DNA from: Gammaproteobacteria bacterium
GTDB taxonomy: Bacteria > Pseudomonadota > Gammaproteobacteria > HK1
NCBI GenBank assembly: GCA_022824305.1
Contig: JAJEAD010000011.1
Span: 186,001 to 250,000, forward strand
DNA length: 64,000 nt
Reading direction: 5' to 3'
Shown here one piece after another: positions 22,889 to 31,747 of this stretch (positions are counted from its first letter, which is position 1; each line of letters begins with the position of its first letter). The notes beneath the pieces are model-generated. The model searched no databases, was not told where the DNA came from, and was given only the letters and a program-made list of their open reading frames with translations. The position numbers and the translations under genes were made by a program.

Positions 22889-24268
22889 CTAGAGAATCTT
22901 CCCCGGGTTCATGATGCCGGCGGGGTCGAGGGCCTGCTTCACCTGCCGCATCACCGACACCGCCTCGCCGTGCTCGCGGCGCAGGAAGTCGATCTTCCCG
23001 AAGCCGATGCCGTGCTCGCCGGTGCAGGTGCCACCCATGTCGATCGCGCGCGCCACCATGCGCTCGTTGACCGACTCCGCCCGTCCCATCTCTTCGGCGT
23101 CGTCGGGGTCGACGATGAAGGAGAGGTGGAAGTTGCCGTCGCCCACGTGCCCGACGATGGGGGCGAGCAGACCCGCCTCGTCCACGTCCCGGCGGGTCTC
23201 GAGAATGCACTCCGCGAGGCGCGAGATGGGCACGCAGACATCGGTCGGCCATCCCTTGGCCCCGGGTCGCATCGCGAGCGCGGCGTAGTAGGCGTCATGG
23301 CGCGCCTGCCAGAGACGGGAACGCTCTTCCTGGCGCGTCGCCCACCGGAAGTCCCCGCCGCCGAGCTCCGACGCGATGTCGCCGACGCTGCGGGCCTGCT
23401 CCTCCACGCCCGCCTCGCTGCCGTGGAACTCGAAGAACAGGGTCGGCTGCACCGGATAGTCGAGCCCGCTGTGACGGTTGATCGCGCCCACCATCACCTC
23501 GTCGAGCAGCTCGATGCGGGCGACCGGAATGCCGGACTGGATGGTGAGGATGGTGGTGTCCACCGCGCCGCCCAGCGTCTCGAAGGAGCACACGGCGGCG
23601 GACATCGCCTCCGGAATGCCGTAGAGGCGGAGCTGTATCTCGGTGATGACGCCCAGAGTGCCCTCCCCTCCGACGAAAAGCCGGGTCAGGTCGTAGCCGG
23701 CAGCGGACTTGCGCGCCCGCCCTCCGGTGCGGATGACCCGGCCGTCCGCGAGCACCACCGTCAGGCCGAGCACGTTCTCGCGCATGGTGCCGTAACGCAC
23801 CGCGTTGGTGCCCGAGGCCCGCGTCGAGGTCATGCCTCCGAGCGAGGCGTCGGCGCCGGGGTCGATGGGAAAGAACAGGCCCGTATCGCGCAGGTAGGTG
23901 TTCAACTGCTTGCGGGTCACGCCGGCCTGGACCCGGCAGTCGAGGTCCTCGGAGTTCACTTCGAGCACTTCGTCCATTCCCGATAGATCCACGCAGACTC
24001 CGCCGTGGAGCGCCTGGACGTGACCCTCGAGCGAAGTGCCCGTTCCGTACGCGATCACCGGGGTGCGGTGCCGCGCGCAAGTCTCGACGATCGCCGCCAC
24101 CTCCTCCGTGCTCCGGGCGAATGCCACCGCATCGGGCAAGGCGGGCGCGTGGTAGGACTCGTCCCGGCCATGCTGCTCGCGCACCGATTCCGACGTGGAA
24201 AGGCGCTCCCCGAGAAGCTGGCGCAGCGCATCGGTGACGGCGCTCCGCGGCTGAAGCTGTGCGCTCAT
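22889..24268 (-). CDS. FAD-binding oxidoreductase, GlcD/D-lactate dehydrogenase-like
   Basis: This 459-residue flavoprotein has an FAD-binding type 4 (PCMH) domain with YGTGTSLEGHV, FFPIDPGADASLGGMTSTRASGTNAVRYGTMRENVLGL and GGEGTLGVITE. The C-terminal FAD-linked oxidase domain ends HVGDGNFHLSF...CTGEHGIGFGK...MNPGKIL. These enzymes oxidise 2-hydroxy acids such as D-lactate, glycolate or D-2-hydroxyglutarate. The ATG at 24268 has AGGAG about six bases upstream; the frame to 24307 was rejected. It is the last gene of the corrinoid operon (63 bp after the ASKHA gene), so it may handle a product of that pathway or simply be a passenger. Confidence 0.85.
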   Translation of the reverse strand: MSAQLQPRSAVTDALRQLLGERLSTSESVREQHGRDESYHAPALPDAVAFARSTEEVAAIVETCARHRTPVIAYGTGTSLEGHVQALHGGVCVDLSGMDEVLEVNSEDLDCRVQAGVTRKQLNTYLRDTGLFFPIDPGADASLGGMTSTRASGTNAVRYGTMRENVLGLTVVLADGRVIRTGGRARKSAAGYDLTRLFVGGEGTLGVITEIQLRLYGIPEAMSAAVCSFETLGGAVDTTILTIQSGIPVARIELLDEVMVGAINRHSGLDYPVQPTLFFEFHGSEAGVEEQARSVGDIASELGGGDFRWATRQEERSRLWQARHDAYYAALAMRPGAKGWPTDVCVPISRLAECILETRRDVDEAGLLAPIVGHVGDGNFHLSFIVDPDDAEEMGRAESVNERMVARAIDMGGTCTGEHGIGFGKIDFLRREHGEAVSVMRQVKQALDPAGIMNPGKIL

Positions 24269-24331
24269 CTGCGACTCCTGCCGATGGTGCGGGCCGGATT
24301 GTAGCACCGGCGCCGCACGCTCCCCGGCTTC

Positions 24332-26368
24332 TCAGGCCCGGCGGCGGACCCGGCGCCGGGCGCGGCGACCGGTCCCTTCGCTCCTCCTCGGGACCGGCAG
24401 GGTCAGCACCTCCTCGAGGTGGGGATAGGCGGCGCTGCGATGGGGGATCGCCATCGCCTCGACGAAGTGCTCCTGGAATCGCGGCTCGACCGCGGTCTCG
24501 ATCTTCTGGATGCGGCGCACCACGTCCTCGATCTCTTCCCGGGAGCGCTTGTCGAGAAGCGCGATGCGCGCCCCGGTGCCGGCGGCGTTGCCGGCCGAGG
24601 TCACGTGCTCGAGCGCGCAGTCCGGCACCATGCCGAGCACCATCGCGTACTTGACGTCGATATGGCTGCCGAAGGCGCCGGCGAGGCGCACCCTGTCGAC
24701 CGTGTCCACCCTCAGGTGATCCATGAGCAGCCGTACGCCCGCGTACAGCGCGGCCTTCGCGAGCTGGATGGCGCGCACGTCGTTCTGGGTGATCCGCAGC
24801 GGCACGTCCCCGCGGTGCAGGATGTAGCTGAAGGTGCGCCCCTCGGCCACGACGCGATCGCTCCTCGCGGCAAGGGACCCGTCGATGACGCCGTCGGCAT
24901 CGACGATGCCGGCGAGGAACATCTCGGCGATCGCCTCGATGATGCCGGAGCCGCAGATGCCGGTGATGCCGCTCTCCGAGGTCGCCGGCGCGAACCCCGG
25001 CTCGTCCGACCACAGATCCGTGCCGATCACCCGGAAGCGCGGCTCGAGGGTTCCGGGATCGATGCGCACGCGCTCCACCGCGCCGGGCGCGGCGCGCTGC
25101 CCGCAACTGATCTGGGCGCCTTCGAAGGCGGGACCGGTCGGGCTCGAGCAGGCGAGCATGCGAAGCCGGTTGCCGAGCATGATCTCGGCATTGGTGCCGA
25201 CGTCCACCACCAGGCTCATCTCGTCGCGGAGATAGGGCGCTTCGGAGAGCAGGACCCCCGCCGCGTCGGCTCCGACGTGACCGGCGATGCAGGGCAGCAC
25301 GTAGACCCGGGCATTGGCGTTGAGCTCGAGCCCGAGGGGACGCGCGCGCGCGACCACCGCCTCGTCGGTCGCGAGCGCGAAGGGCGCGCCGCCGAGCTCG
25401 ATCGGATTCATGCCGAGCAGCAGGTGGTGCATGATGGGGTTGCCGACGAAGGTCACTTCGAGGATGTCGGCGACGTCCACTCCGGCGTCGTCGGCCACCG
25501 CGCGCGCGAGCCCGTTGATCGCGCCCCGGACCGCCTCCGTCATCTCCTTCTCGCCCCCGGGATTCATCATCACGTAGGAGACCCGGCTCATCAGGTCCTC
25601 GCCGAAGCGGATCTGGGGATTCATCACTCCCGAGGACGCGACGACCTCCCCCGTCGACAGATCGCAGAGGTGCGCGGCCACCGTGGTGGAGCCGACGTCC
25701 ACCGCAAGCCCGAAGATCCGGTCCTTGTAGCCCGGCCACACCGCGATGATCTCGCGCTCGTCGTAGATGGCGACGGTGACGCTGAACCCGCCCTCGCGCA
25801 GGGTGTCCTGCAGTGCGTGCAGCACCTCCGGGTGGCACGCGAGACGTTCCAGGCGCCACTCGAACTCCAGGGCCTCCTTCAGCCGGCGCAGGTCCGATGC
25901 GGGATCGTGCATGTCCGGCTCCTGCACCTCGACGTAGTGCAGGTGAACCATGGGGTTCATCTCGATGTCGTGCACTTCGACCCGCTTGCGCACCACCTGG
26001 CGGTGGACCTGGCTCTCCGGCGGCACGTCGATGACGACGTCGCCGAGGACGCCGGCCGAACAGCCCAGGCGACGCCCCTCCGCGAGCGGGTTCTCGCTCG
26101 CGTAGCGCCTCTCGACCTCGGTGACCGGACTCAGGTGGGCGGGCGCGGACTCGATGCCGTGCTTGGCGAAGGCGCCGATGCTCTGAACCACCTGGCACCG
26201 GCCGCATATGCCGCGCCCGCCGCAGACCGAGTCGAGATCGACGCCCAGCGCGCGCGCCGCCTGCAGGACCGATGTTCCGACGGGAAAGCGCCCGCGCCGC
26301 CCGGAAGGAGTGAAGACGACGAGAGCTTCGTCAGGCACGGCGACGCCGGCGCCCTTCGCGGCGGCCAC
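24332..26368 (-). CDS. Corrinoid reductive activator (ferredoxin + ASKHA domain, RACo-like)
   Basis: This 678-residue protein has an N-terminal 2Fe-2S ferredoxin domain with C49-x5-C55-x2-C58 and C103. A linker follows, then an ASKHA-type ATPase (DUF4445/RACo) with LAVDVGSTTVAAHL, VVDVGTNAEIML, ITGICGSGIIEA and VRLAGAFGSHID. RACo/RamA proteins use ATP to re-reduce corrinoid cofactor from Co(II) to Co(I) when it is accidentally oxidised. Adjacent methyltransferase and corrinoid-protein genes fit this role. The GTG at 26368 overlaps the previous gene by 38 bases; a GTG at 26338 would overlap by only 8 and still keep all domains. The C-terminus is strongly basic. Confidence 0.88.
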   Translation of the reverse strand: MAAAKGAGVAVPDEALVVFTPSGRRGRFPVGTSVLQAARALGVDLDSVCGGRGICGRCQVVQSIGAFAKHGIESAPAHLSPVTEVERRYASENPLAEGRRLGCSAGVLGDVVIDVPPESQVHRQVVRKRVEVHDIEMNPMVHLHYVEVQEPDMHDPASDLRRLKEALEFEWRLERLACHPEVLHALQDTLREGGFSVTVAIYDEREIIAVWPGYKDRIFGLAVDVGSTTVAAHLCDLSTGEVVASSGVMNPQIRFGEDLMSRVSYVMMNPGGEKEMTEAVRGAINGLARAVADDAGVDVADILEVTFVGNPIMHHLLLGMNPIELGGAPFALATDEAVVARARPLGLELNANARVYVLPCIAGHVGADAAGVLLSEAPYLRDEMSLVVDVGTNAEIMLGNRLRMLACSSPTGPAFEGAQISCGQRAAPGAVERVRIDPGTLEPRFRVIGTDLWSDEPGFAPATSESGITGICGSGIIEAIAEMFLAGIVDADGVIDGSLAARSDRVVAEGRTFSYILHRGDVPLRITQNDVRAIQLAKAALYAGVRLLMDHLRVDTVDRVRLAGAFGSHIDVKYAMVLGMVPDCALEHVTSAGNAAGTGARIALLDKRSREEIEDVVRRIQKIETAVEPRFQEHFVEAMAIPHRSAAYPHLEEVLTLPVPRRSEGTGRRARRRVRRRA

Positions 26369-27239
26369 GCGCGCCCTCGGCCCCTTCCGCGCCCGAAGAA
26401 GCGCGGTACTTGCGGATCCAGCGCCGGCAGTCGGGGTCCTGTCCCATCATGACGTCGGCCCCGAGGACGGCCTGCACCACGCTTTCCTCGAGCGGATTGG
26501 TGATCGCGGAAGTGAGTCCCGCCCCTATCGCCATGGTGAGAAAGGCGTTGTTGATTCCCGGCCGGTTGGGCAGCCCGAAGCTCACGTTCGAGGCCCCGCA
26601 GGTGCTGTTGACGCCGAGCTCCTCGCGCAGCCGCCGCACGATGTGCATCACCTGTCGCCCGGCCCGGTTGATCGCGCCTATCGGCATGACCAGCGGATCC
26701 ACCACCACGTCGGCGCGCGGAATGCCGTGGTCCTCGGCACGCTCGACGATCTTCCTGGCCACCGCGAAGCGAACGTCCGGGTCTTCCGAGATGCCCGTCT
26801 CGTCGTTCGATATCGCCACGACCGCCGCCCCGTGCTTCCTGACCAGGGGCAGAACGGACTCCAGGCGTTCCTCTTCGCCGGTCACCGAGTTCACCAGGGC
26901 CTTGCCCTGGTAGACCTCGAGCCCCCGCTCCAGGGCCGCGACGATGGACGAATCGATGGACAGCGGCACGTCGGTGATCGACTGCACGAGCTGCACCGCG
27001 CGGGCGAGGATCGCCGGCTCGTCGGCGAGCGGGATGCCGGCGTTCACGTCGAGCATGTGGGCCCCCGCCGCGACCTGGGCGAGCGCGTCGGACTCCACCC
27101 GGCTGAAGTCGCCCGCCGCCATCTCCGCCGCGAGCACCTTGCGCCCGGTGGGGTTGATGCGCTCGCCGATCACCACGAAGGGGCGATCGAAGCCGATGAC
27201 GACCTCCCGCCGGAGGGAGCTGATGACGGTATCGGTCAT
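26331..27239 (-). CDS. Methyltetrahydrofolate:corrinoid methyltransferase (pterin-binding)
   Basis: This 302-residue protein has the pterin-binding (DHPS-like) TIM barrel: VVIGERINPTGRK at the start, GAHMLDVNAGIP, PLSIDSS, KALVNSVTGEE, ISNDETG, DVVVDPLVMPIG and GASNVSFGLPNRPGINNAFL. These residues match the AcsE/MtgA/MetH family that moves a methyl group between a corrinoid protein and tetrahydrofolate. ATG 27239 overlaps the MTHFR stop by four bases. In this operon it most likely takes the methyl group from the corrinoid protein and forms methyl-THF. The last ~25 residues are low-complexity (GAEGAEGARGRRE). Confidence 0.9.
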   Translation of the reverse strand: MTDTVISSLRREVVIGFDRPFVVIGERINPTGRKVLAAEMAAGDFSRVESDALAQVAAGAHMLDVNAGIPLADEPAILARAVQLVQSITDVPLSIDSSIVAALERGLEVYQGKALVNSVTGEEERLESVLPLVRKHGAAVVAISNDETGISEDPDVRFAVARKIVERAEDHGIPRADVVVDPLVMPIGAINRAGRQVMHIVRRLREELGVNSTCGASNVSFGLPNRPGINNAFLTMAIGAGLTSAITNPLEESVVQAVLGADVMMGQDPDCRRWIRKYRASSGAEGAEGARGRREGRRRRRA

Positions 27240-28246
27240 TGAACGGCTCTCCTTTCCCATGGAGATTCGTCGCCGGGCCGCCAGGGACGGCGCTCACCGA
27301 GCACTTCCGACGCGTCGATGATCTCGGCTATCGCCTCTTCCTGGCGATAGGCCATCACGTGCACCCCCGCCACCCCGTCGATCTCGCGGATCTCCTGCAT
27401 CGTCTCCACGCACAGGCGCCGGCCCTCCATTCGGGGCGAGCGCGCGCGCGCGAGCCTATCGATGGACGCCTCGGGAATGTGCACCCCCGGAACGTGGGCG
27501 AGAATCCACCGCGCCGCCCGGGCCGACGCCAGCGGCCCCACCCCCACGAGAATGTGGCAGCGCTCGTGGAGCCCGCGGTCGCGGACCCGCGACATGAAGG
27601 TGCGCAGTCGCGGCACGTCGAAGCAGTACTGGGTCTGCACGAACTGCATTCCGGCCTCGATCTTCTTCTCGAGGCGGTCCACGCGGAAATCGAAGGGCGG
27701 CACGAAGGGATTGGCGGCGCCGCCGACCAGGACCCGGGGCGGGCTGCTGATGGCCCGCCCGCTCTCGAAGCGGGACTCGTCGCGCATCCGGCGGACCAGC
27801 GAGATGAGCGATACCGCGTCGAGGTCGAACACGGGCTTCGCGGCTGGGTGATCCCCCGCCTGCACGCCGTCACCGGTGAGGCACAGGATGTTCGCGACCC
27901 CCATCGCCGCGGCGCCGAGCACGTCGCCCTGGATCGCGATGCGGTTGCGGTCGCGGCAGGAGATCTGCATCACCATCGAGTAGCCGAGACGCGTCAGCAG
28001 GGCGCAGACCCCGACGCTCGACATGTGGCAGTTCGCGCCGGAGCCGTCGGTGGCGTTGATCGCGTCCACGTAGCCTTCGAACACCCGGGCGCGGGAGAAC
28101 ACCTCCTCGGGGTCGGCGGAGTCCGGCGGCGAGAGCTCCGCGCTGACCGCGAAGCGGCCGCTGCGCAGGATCTGCTCGAAGCGTCCCGGAGAGCTCGAGC
28201 CCGGGGGAGTCGGGAGCGTCCGGAAGACCGGGTCCGCCTCCGTCAC
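27236..28246 (-). CDS. Methylenetetrahydrofolate reductase-like protein
   Basis: This 336-residue protein of the MetF TIM-barrel family shows VSAELSPP, DAINATDGSGANCHMSS, MVMQISCRDRNRIAIQGD, NILCLTGDGVQAGDHPAAKPVFDLDA and EAGMQFVQTQYCFDV. The GTG at 28246 overlaps the upstream stop (GTGA). In this setting it probably runs in the oxidative direction, methyl-THF to methylene-THF, feeding FolD. It is paired with a separately encoded MTHFR C-terminal cysteine-rich protein, as MetF/MetV are in acetogens. A second, more divergent paralogue sits at 40118-40987. Confidence 0.88.
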   Translation of the reverse strand: MTEADPVFRTLPTPPGSSSPGRFEQILRSGRFAVSAELSPPDSADPEEVFSRARVFEGYVDAINATDGSGANCHMSSVGVCALLTRLGYSMVMQISCRDRNRIAIQGDVLGAAAMGVANILCLTGDGVQAGDHPAAKPVFDLDAVSLISLVRRMRDESRFESGRAISSPPRVLVGGAANPFVPPFDFRVDRLEKKIEAGMQFVQTQYCFDVPRLRTFMSRVRDRGLHERCHILVGVGPLASARAARWILAHVPGVHIPEASIDRLARARSPRMEGRRLCVETMQEIREIDGVAGVHVMAYRQEEAIAEIIDASEVLGERRPWRPGDESPWERRAVQ

Positions 28247-28719
28247 GATGCGGCCTCCTCCGCCTCCGGCGCCGGCGCCGAGCGCCGCCGCGCCGCTTCC
28301 AGCCAGAAGGAGCGGCCGGCCGATCGATGATCGAAAGCGACCTGCACCGCGAGGATGCCGTCGCCGTGGCGCATGCGGCGGCTCCCTTCCCACGCCTCGA
28401 CCCACACGCAGCGCATCCCGGGGTCCACCTCGCAGTTCCCGTCGGGACGCACGCCGCCGCAGGGCCCGTTTCGCAGTTGCTTGGGACAGTTCATCGGGCA
28501 GGACATGCCGGTCGAGCTGAGCAGGCAGTCGCCGCACATCCGGCAATCGAAGAGGAAGCTCTTGACGGCCTTCTCGACCGCCGCCACCGGACGCTCCAGG
28601 CGACGGTATCCGATGCGCCGGAACACCGGGTCGAGGGACTCGAGAAGGGTCTCGAACACCGCGTAGAGCGCTTCGAGGAGGCGCGCATTGCGGACCGACC
28701 AGAGACGCACGGAGTACAC
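28243..28719 (-). CDS. MTHFR C-terminal cysteine-rich domain protein (MetV-like)
   Basis: This 158-residue protein carries eight cysteines in a compact pattern: C59-x2-C62-x2-C65, C74, C78, C87, C96 and C104, with CPMNCPKQLRNGPCGG as the family hallmark. In acetogen MetVF complexes the homologous subunit contributes Fe-S/zinc chemistry to methylene-THF reductase. GTG 28719 starts five bases after the preceding stop, and its own stop overlaps the MTHFR start (GTGA). This arrangement strongly suggests a physical complex with the downstream MTHFR. Confidence 0.85.
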   Translation of the reverse strand: MYSVRLWSVRNARLLEALYAVFETLLESLDPVFRRIGYRRLERPVAAVEKAVKSFLFDCRMCGDCLLSSTGMSCPMNCPKQLRNGPCGGVRPDGNCEVDPGMRCVWVEAWEGSRRMRHGDGILAVQVAFDHRSAGRSFWLEAARRRSAPAPEAEEAAS

Positions 28720-28724
28720 CGGAG

Positions 28725-29036
28725 CTACCCTTCGCCGCGCGGGTCGACGCCGCCCGCCTTCACCATCGCCTCGAGCCGCTCGTCGCTGAATGCCGCCTCG
28801 AGACTCGCCGCCTCGGCCTGCATCGCCTCCTCGATGTCGCCTGCGCAGGGCCGCGACACCCGCCGCCACTCTTCGAGGTACTTGTCGCTGCTGCCCTTGC
28901 CCGCACGCATCGCGGCGCGATCGATGGCGGTATGGAAGCGCTCGGAGAGCATGATCTTGGTGTTCGTCCGTCCGCGCCGGGCTATGACCTGGGCCGGAAT
29001 GTCGCGCCAGTACACGGTGATGAGCCTGGCCGCCAT
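28725..29036 (-). CDS. Small PF13769-type (virulence factor domain) protein
   Basis: This 103-residue protein begins MAARLITVYWRDIPAQVIARRG and ends in an acidic helical region. It resembles the small domain labelled virulence factor (PF13769) that recurs beside corrinoid and MTHFR genes in alpha- and gammaproteobacteria; the name is historical and says nothing about virulence here. The gap to the upstream DUF1638 gene is three bases and to the downstream MetV-like gene five bases, so it belongs to the same transcription unit. Its biochemical role is unknown. Confidence 0.7.
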   Translation of the reverse strand: MAARLITVYWRDIPAQVIARRGRTNTKIMLSERFHTAIDRAAMRAGKGSSDKYLEEWRRVSRPCAGDIEEAMQAEAASLEAAFSDERLEAMVKAGGVDPRGEG

Positions 29037-29039
29037 CGT

Positions 29040-29717
29040 TCAGGCGCCTCCTTTTGCGCCGGACGGTGCCGGGGGCAGGGAGCGCAACGCACCTTCCAGC
29101 TCCCCGTAACCGGTCACGTAGTGCTCGAAGCGCAGCGCGAGGCGCTCCGCTGCCGCCCGGGCCCGGGCGAGAAGCTCCGGGTCCTCGCGCTGCGCGAGGT
29201 AGACGAGCTTGCGGTAGTTCCCGAAGTACAGCGGCTCGAGCTCCGGGTGCCGGTCGATGCCGAGCCCCCGGACGATGAGGCGATCGAAGTGGCGAGCGAG
29301 AAAATCGGTGAGGTAGAGCGTGCCCGGCTCGGCCTCGGAGAGGCGGGTGAAGAGCTCGGAACCGGCGAAGAAGCCGTAGCAGTGGGCGCCGGGGATGCGC
29401 GCGACCTGTTCTTCCTCGAGCACCTCGTCGAGGAGTCCGCCGGTCCCGCAATCCGCGTAGGCGACGAAGACCTGCGCGAACCTGCCGCGAGCGGCGCGGA
29501 TCTTCTCCCTCACCGCCCCCGGGATCCGTTCCGGCCGATTGTGCAGGTCCGCGGGCAGGCACTGCAGCGTGATGTGCGTCCAGCCGTTCGCCCGTCGCAG
29601 CGCCACGATTTCATGGGAAATGGCGCCGCAGGCGATCACCAGCGTGTTCCCCGGCGCCGGAGTGGGCCCCGCCTTCCCGCCGGTCGCCGAATCGATCCGC
29701 GTCGGCCTGTCCTGCAT
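29040..29717 (-). CDS. DUF1638 domain protein
   Basis: This 225-residue protein contains TLVIACGAISHEIVAL, VAYADCGTGGLLDEVL, GAHCYGFFAGSELF, and GTLYLTDFLARHFDRLIVRGLGID, the conserved blocks of DUF1638 with cysteines in ACGA, DCGT and HCYGF. The ATG at 29717 follows a GAGGATAGG ribosome-binding region. It lies between the corrinoid protein and the PF13769 gene. DUF1638 is repeatedly found with MttB-like and corrinoid genes, but its reaction is not established; the conserved Cys/His set would suit metal or corrinoid handling. Confidence 0.82.
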   Translation of the reverse strand: MQDRPTRIDSATGGKAGPTPAPGNTLVIACGAISHEIVALRRANGWTHITLQCLPADLHNRPERIPGAVREKIRAARGRFAQVFVAYADCGTGGLLDEVLEEEQVARIPGAHCYGFFAGSELFTRLSEAEPGTLYLTDFLARHFDRLIVRGLGIDRHPELEPLYFGNYRKLVYLAQREDPELLARARAAAERLALRFEHYVTGYGELEGALRSLPPAPSGAKGGA

Positions 29718-29797
29718 CGGCCTATCCTCGCGTGGAGGTGCGCCGCGTCACCGCGAGAGGGTCGACATCCGCAGCGGCAAGCGGGTGGGGAATCGGG

Positions 29798-30517
29798 CTA
29801 TACCGCCGCCGCTTTCGCCCGGTGGCGAGCCACCAGTTCCTTGGCGGTTTCCACCGCGACCGCGGCGTCGCGGCAGTAGGCGTCCGCTCCGATCGCATCG
29901 GCGAACTGCTCGTTGAGCGGCGCGCCGCCGACGAGCACGACGTAGTCGTCCCGGATTCCCTTCTCGACCAGCGTGTCGATGACCACCTTCATGTAGGGCA
30001 TCGTCGTGGTGAGCAGCGCGGACATGCCGAGAATGTCGGGCCGGTGCTCCTCGAGCGCCTCCAGGTAGTTCTCCACCGGATTGTTGATGCCGATGTTGAA
30101 GACTTCGAAACCCGCGCCCTCCAGCATCATGGCGACCAGGTTCTTGCCGATATCGTGGATGTCGCCCTTTACGGTGCCGATGACCACCGTTCCGATCGTC
30201 TCCGCTCCCGTCTCGGTGAGAAGCGGGCGCAGGATCTCCATGCCGCCCTTCATGGCGTTGGCGGCGAGCAGCACCTCGGGAACGAAGAGGATCCCGTCCC
30301 GGAAGTCGATGCCCACGATGCGCATGCCTTCCACCAGCGCCTCGTCGAGCAACTGCTTCGGCCCCCATCCGCGCTCGAGCAGGATATGCGTCCCGTCCTC
30401 GATCTCTTCCTTCAGACCGTCGTAGAGATCGTCGTGCATCTGCTTGACGAGCTCGTCGTCCGGAAGAGTGCGCAGGTCGAGATCTTCACCCTCGTCAAGA
30501 TCGACTTCTTCGTTCAC
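29798..30517 (-). CDS. Corrinoid (cobalamin)-binding methyl carrier protein
   Basis: This 239-residue protein has an N-terminal helical cap (about residues 20-105, ending LRPLLTETG) and a Rossmann-type B12-binding domain. The signature is GDIHDIGKNLV (D119, H121 and G124 of DxHxxG, H121 being the lower cobalt ligand), followed by SALLTTTMPYMK and VLVGGAPLN. The GTG at 30517 has AGGAG seven bases upstream and was preferred to the longer frame to 30772. It is the first gene of the operon. It should carry the methyl group taken from a methylated amine. No MttB/MtgB-type substrate methyltransferase is encoded nearby. Confidence 0.9.
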   Translation of the reverse strand: MNEEVDLDEGEDLDLRTLPDDELVKQMHDDLYDGLKEEIEDGTHILLERGWGPKQLLDEALVEGMRIVGIDFRDGILFVPEVLLAANAMKGGMEILRPLLTETGAETIGTVVIGTVKGDIHDIGKNLVAMMLEGAGFEVFNIGINNPVENYLEALEEHRPDILGMSALLTTTMPYMKVVIDTLVEKGIRDDYVVLVGGAPLNEQFADAIGADAYCRDAAVAVETAKELVARHRAKAAAV

Positions 30518-30819
30518 GCCGGGGCTCCTGATGGTCTTCTCTCGCCGCGAGGCATCGGCCAGCGACGCATCGAAGGGACCGCGGAAGATTAAGTGGCCCG
30601 GAGCCTGCTGCTGGCGCGACCGCGACATTGTGTTACCGAAAAACGACACCGGGCGCTCCCACCGAATCGGAACTCCGTCCTCCGCCTTCCCGGGCGATGA
30701 GAGGGAACTCAGGTCGCGCCGCGCAATGCCGGTGTCGCTCGCGAGCAAGTGAGAGACGAGCCCGCCGCTCACACTGCCGCGTCGTCTCCGACGCCCCCGG
30801 GGGCGGCCCGCCGAATCCC
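30518..30819. other. Divergent promoter region, corrinoid operon / folD
   Basis: This 302-bp region separates the minus-strand corrinoid operon from plus-strand folD. It contains a shorter A-rich stretch (TTACCGAAAAACGACACC, about 30635-30655) in otherwise GC-rich DNA, a plausible site for a regulator. I looked for a cobalamin riboswitch core and saw none. Confidence 0.45.
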
Positions 30820-31731
30820 ATGCCAGAAGCAGCGAACGAGACCGGAGTCCTGATCGACGGCAAGGCCTTCGCCGCCGGCCTGCGCGACCGGATCCGGCAT
30901 CAGGTCGCCCGCCTGCACGAGGCCCATGGACTGACCCCGGGCCTCGCGGTGGTGCTGGTGGGCGAGGACCCGGCGAGCCAGGTCTACGTACGCAGCAAGG
31001 CGCGGCAGACCCGGGAGGCCGGCATGACCTCCTTCGAGCATCGCCTCGACGCCGGCGCTACGGAAGAGGAGCTGCTCGGGCTCGTGCGGCGGCTCAACGA
31101 GGACTCGCGTGTCAACGGCATCCTGGTGCAGCTTCCGCTGCCCGAACAGATCCGCGGGGATGCGGTGATCGAGGCGATCGACCCGGCCAAGGACGTGGAC
31201 GGCCTCCACCCCCGCAACGCCGGCCTGCTCTCGAACGGGGGACCGGCGATGGTGCCCTGCACGCCGCTCGGGTGCCTGATGCTGCTCAAGGACCGCCTCG
31301 GCCCGCTGAAGGGCGCGCGGGCGCTCGTGCTCGGCCGATCGAACATCGTCGGCAAGCCGATGGCGCAACTGCTGCTCGCCGAGCACTGCACCGTCTCCAT
31401 CGCCCACTCCCGCACCCGGGATCTCGCCGAAGAGTGCCGGCGGGCGGAGATTCTCATTGCCGCGGTGGGGCGGCCGAGGCTCGTGCAGGGCGACTGGGTC
31501 CGACCGGGAGCGGCGGTCATCGACGTCGGAGTCAATCGCATCGACGCCGGCAACGGCAAGACGCGCCTGGTGGGCGACGTGGACTTCGAGGAGGCGAAGA
31601 AGCGCGCGGGAGCCATCACCCCGGTGCCGGGCGGAGTCGGTCCGATGACCATCGCCTGCCTGCTCCTCAACACGCTCAGCGCCACCTGCCGGCAAAAGGG
31701 CATTCCCGCGGCGGAATTCGCTCCCGGCTGA
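30820..31731 (+). CDS. folD: Bifunctional methylenetetrahydrofolate dehydrogenase/cyclohydrolase FolD
   Basis: This 303-residue protein has the FolD blocks [23 protein letters not shown] (catalytic Lys), [48 protein letters not shown] (NADP site) and [19 protein letters not shown]. It interconverts methylene-, methenyl- and formyl-THF. Next to an operon that produces methyl-THF, and followed by a folC-like gene, it completes C1 oxidation. ATG 30820 follows a G-rich upstream segment; the frame to 30628 is open but not supported. Confidence 0.95.
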   Translation: MPEAANETGVLIDGKAFAAGLRDRIRHQVARLHEAHGLTPGLAVVLVGEDPASQVYVRSKARQTREAGMTSFEHRLDAGATEEELLGLVRRLNEDSRVNGILVQLPLPEQIRGDAVIEAIDPAKDVDGLHPRNAGLLSNGGPAMVPCTPLGCLMLLKDRLGPLKGARALVLGRSNIVGKPMAQLLLAEHCTVSIAHSRTRDLAEECRRAEILIAAVGRPRLVQGDWVRPGAAVIDVGVNRIDAGNGKTRLVGDVDFEEAKKRAGAITPVPGGVGPMTIACLLLNTLSATCRQKGIPAAEFAPG

Positions 31732-31747
31732 GGCGCGAGCGCGGGAA

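Noticed and set aside
30518-30819. Cobalamin riboswitch upstream of the corrinoid operon
   Set aside because: The conserved B12-box sequence and the surrounding helices could not be found by eye on either strand.
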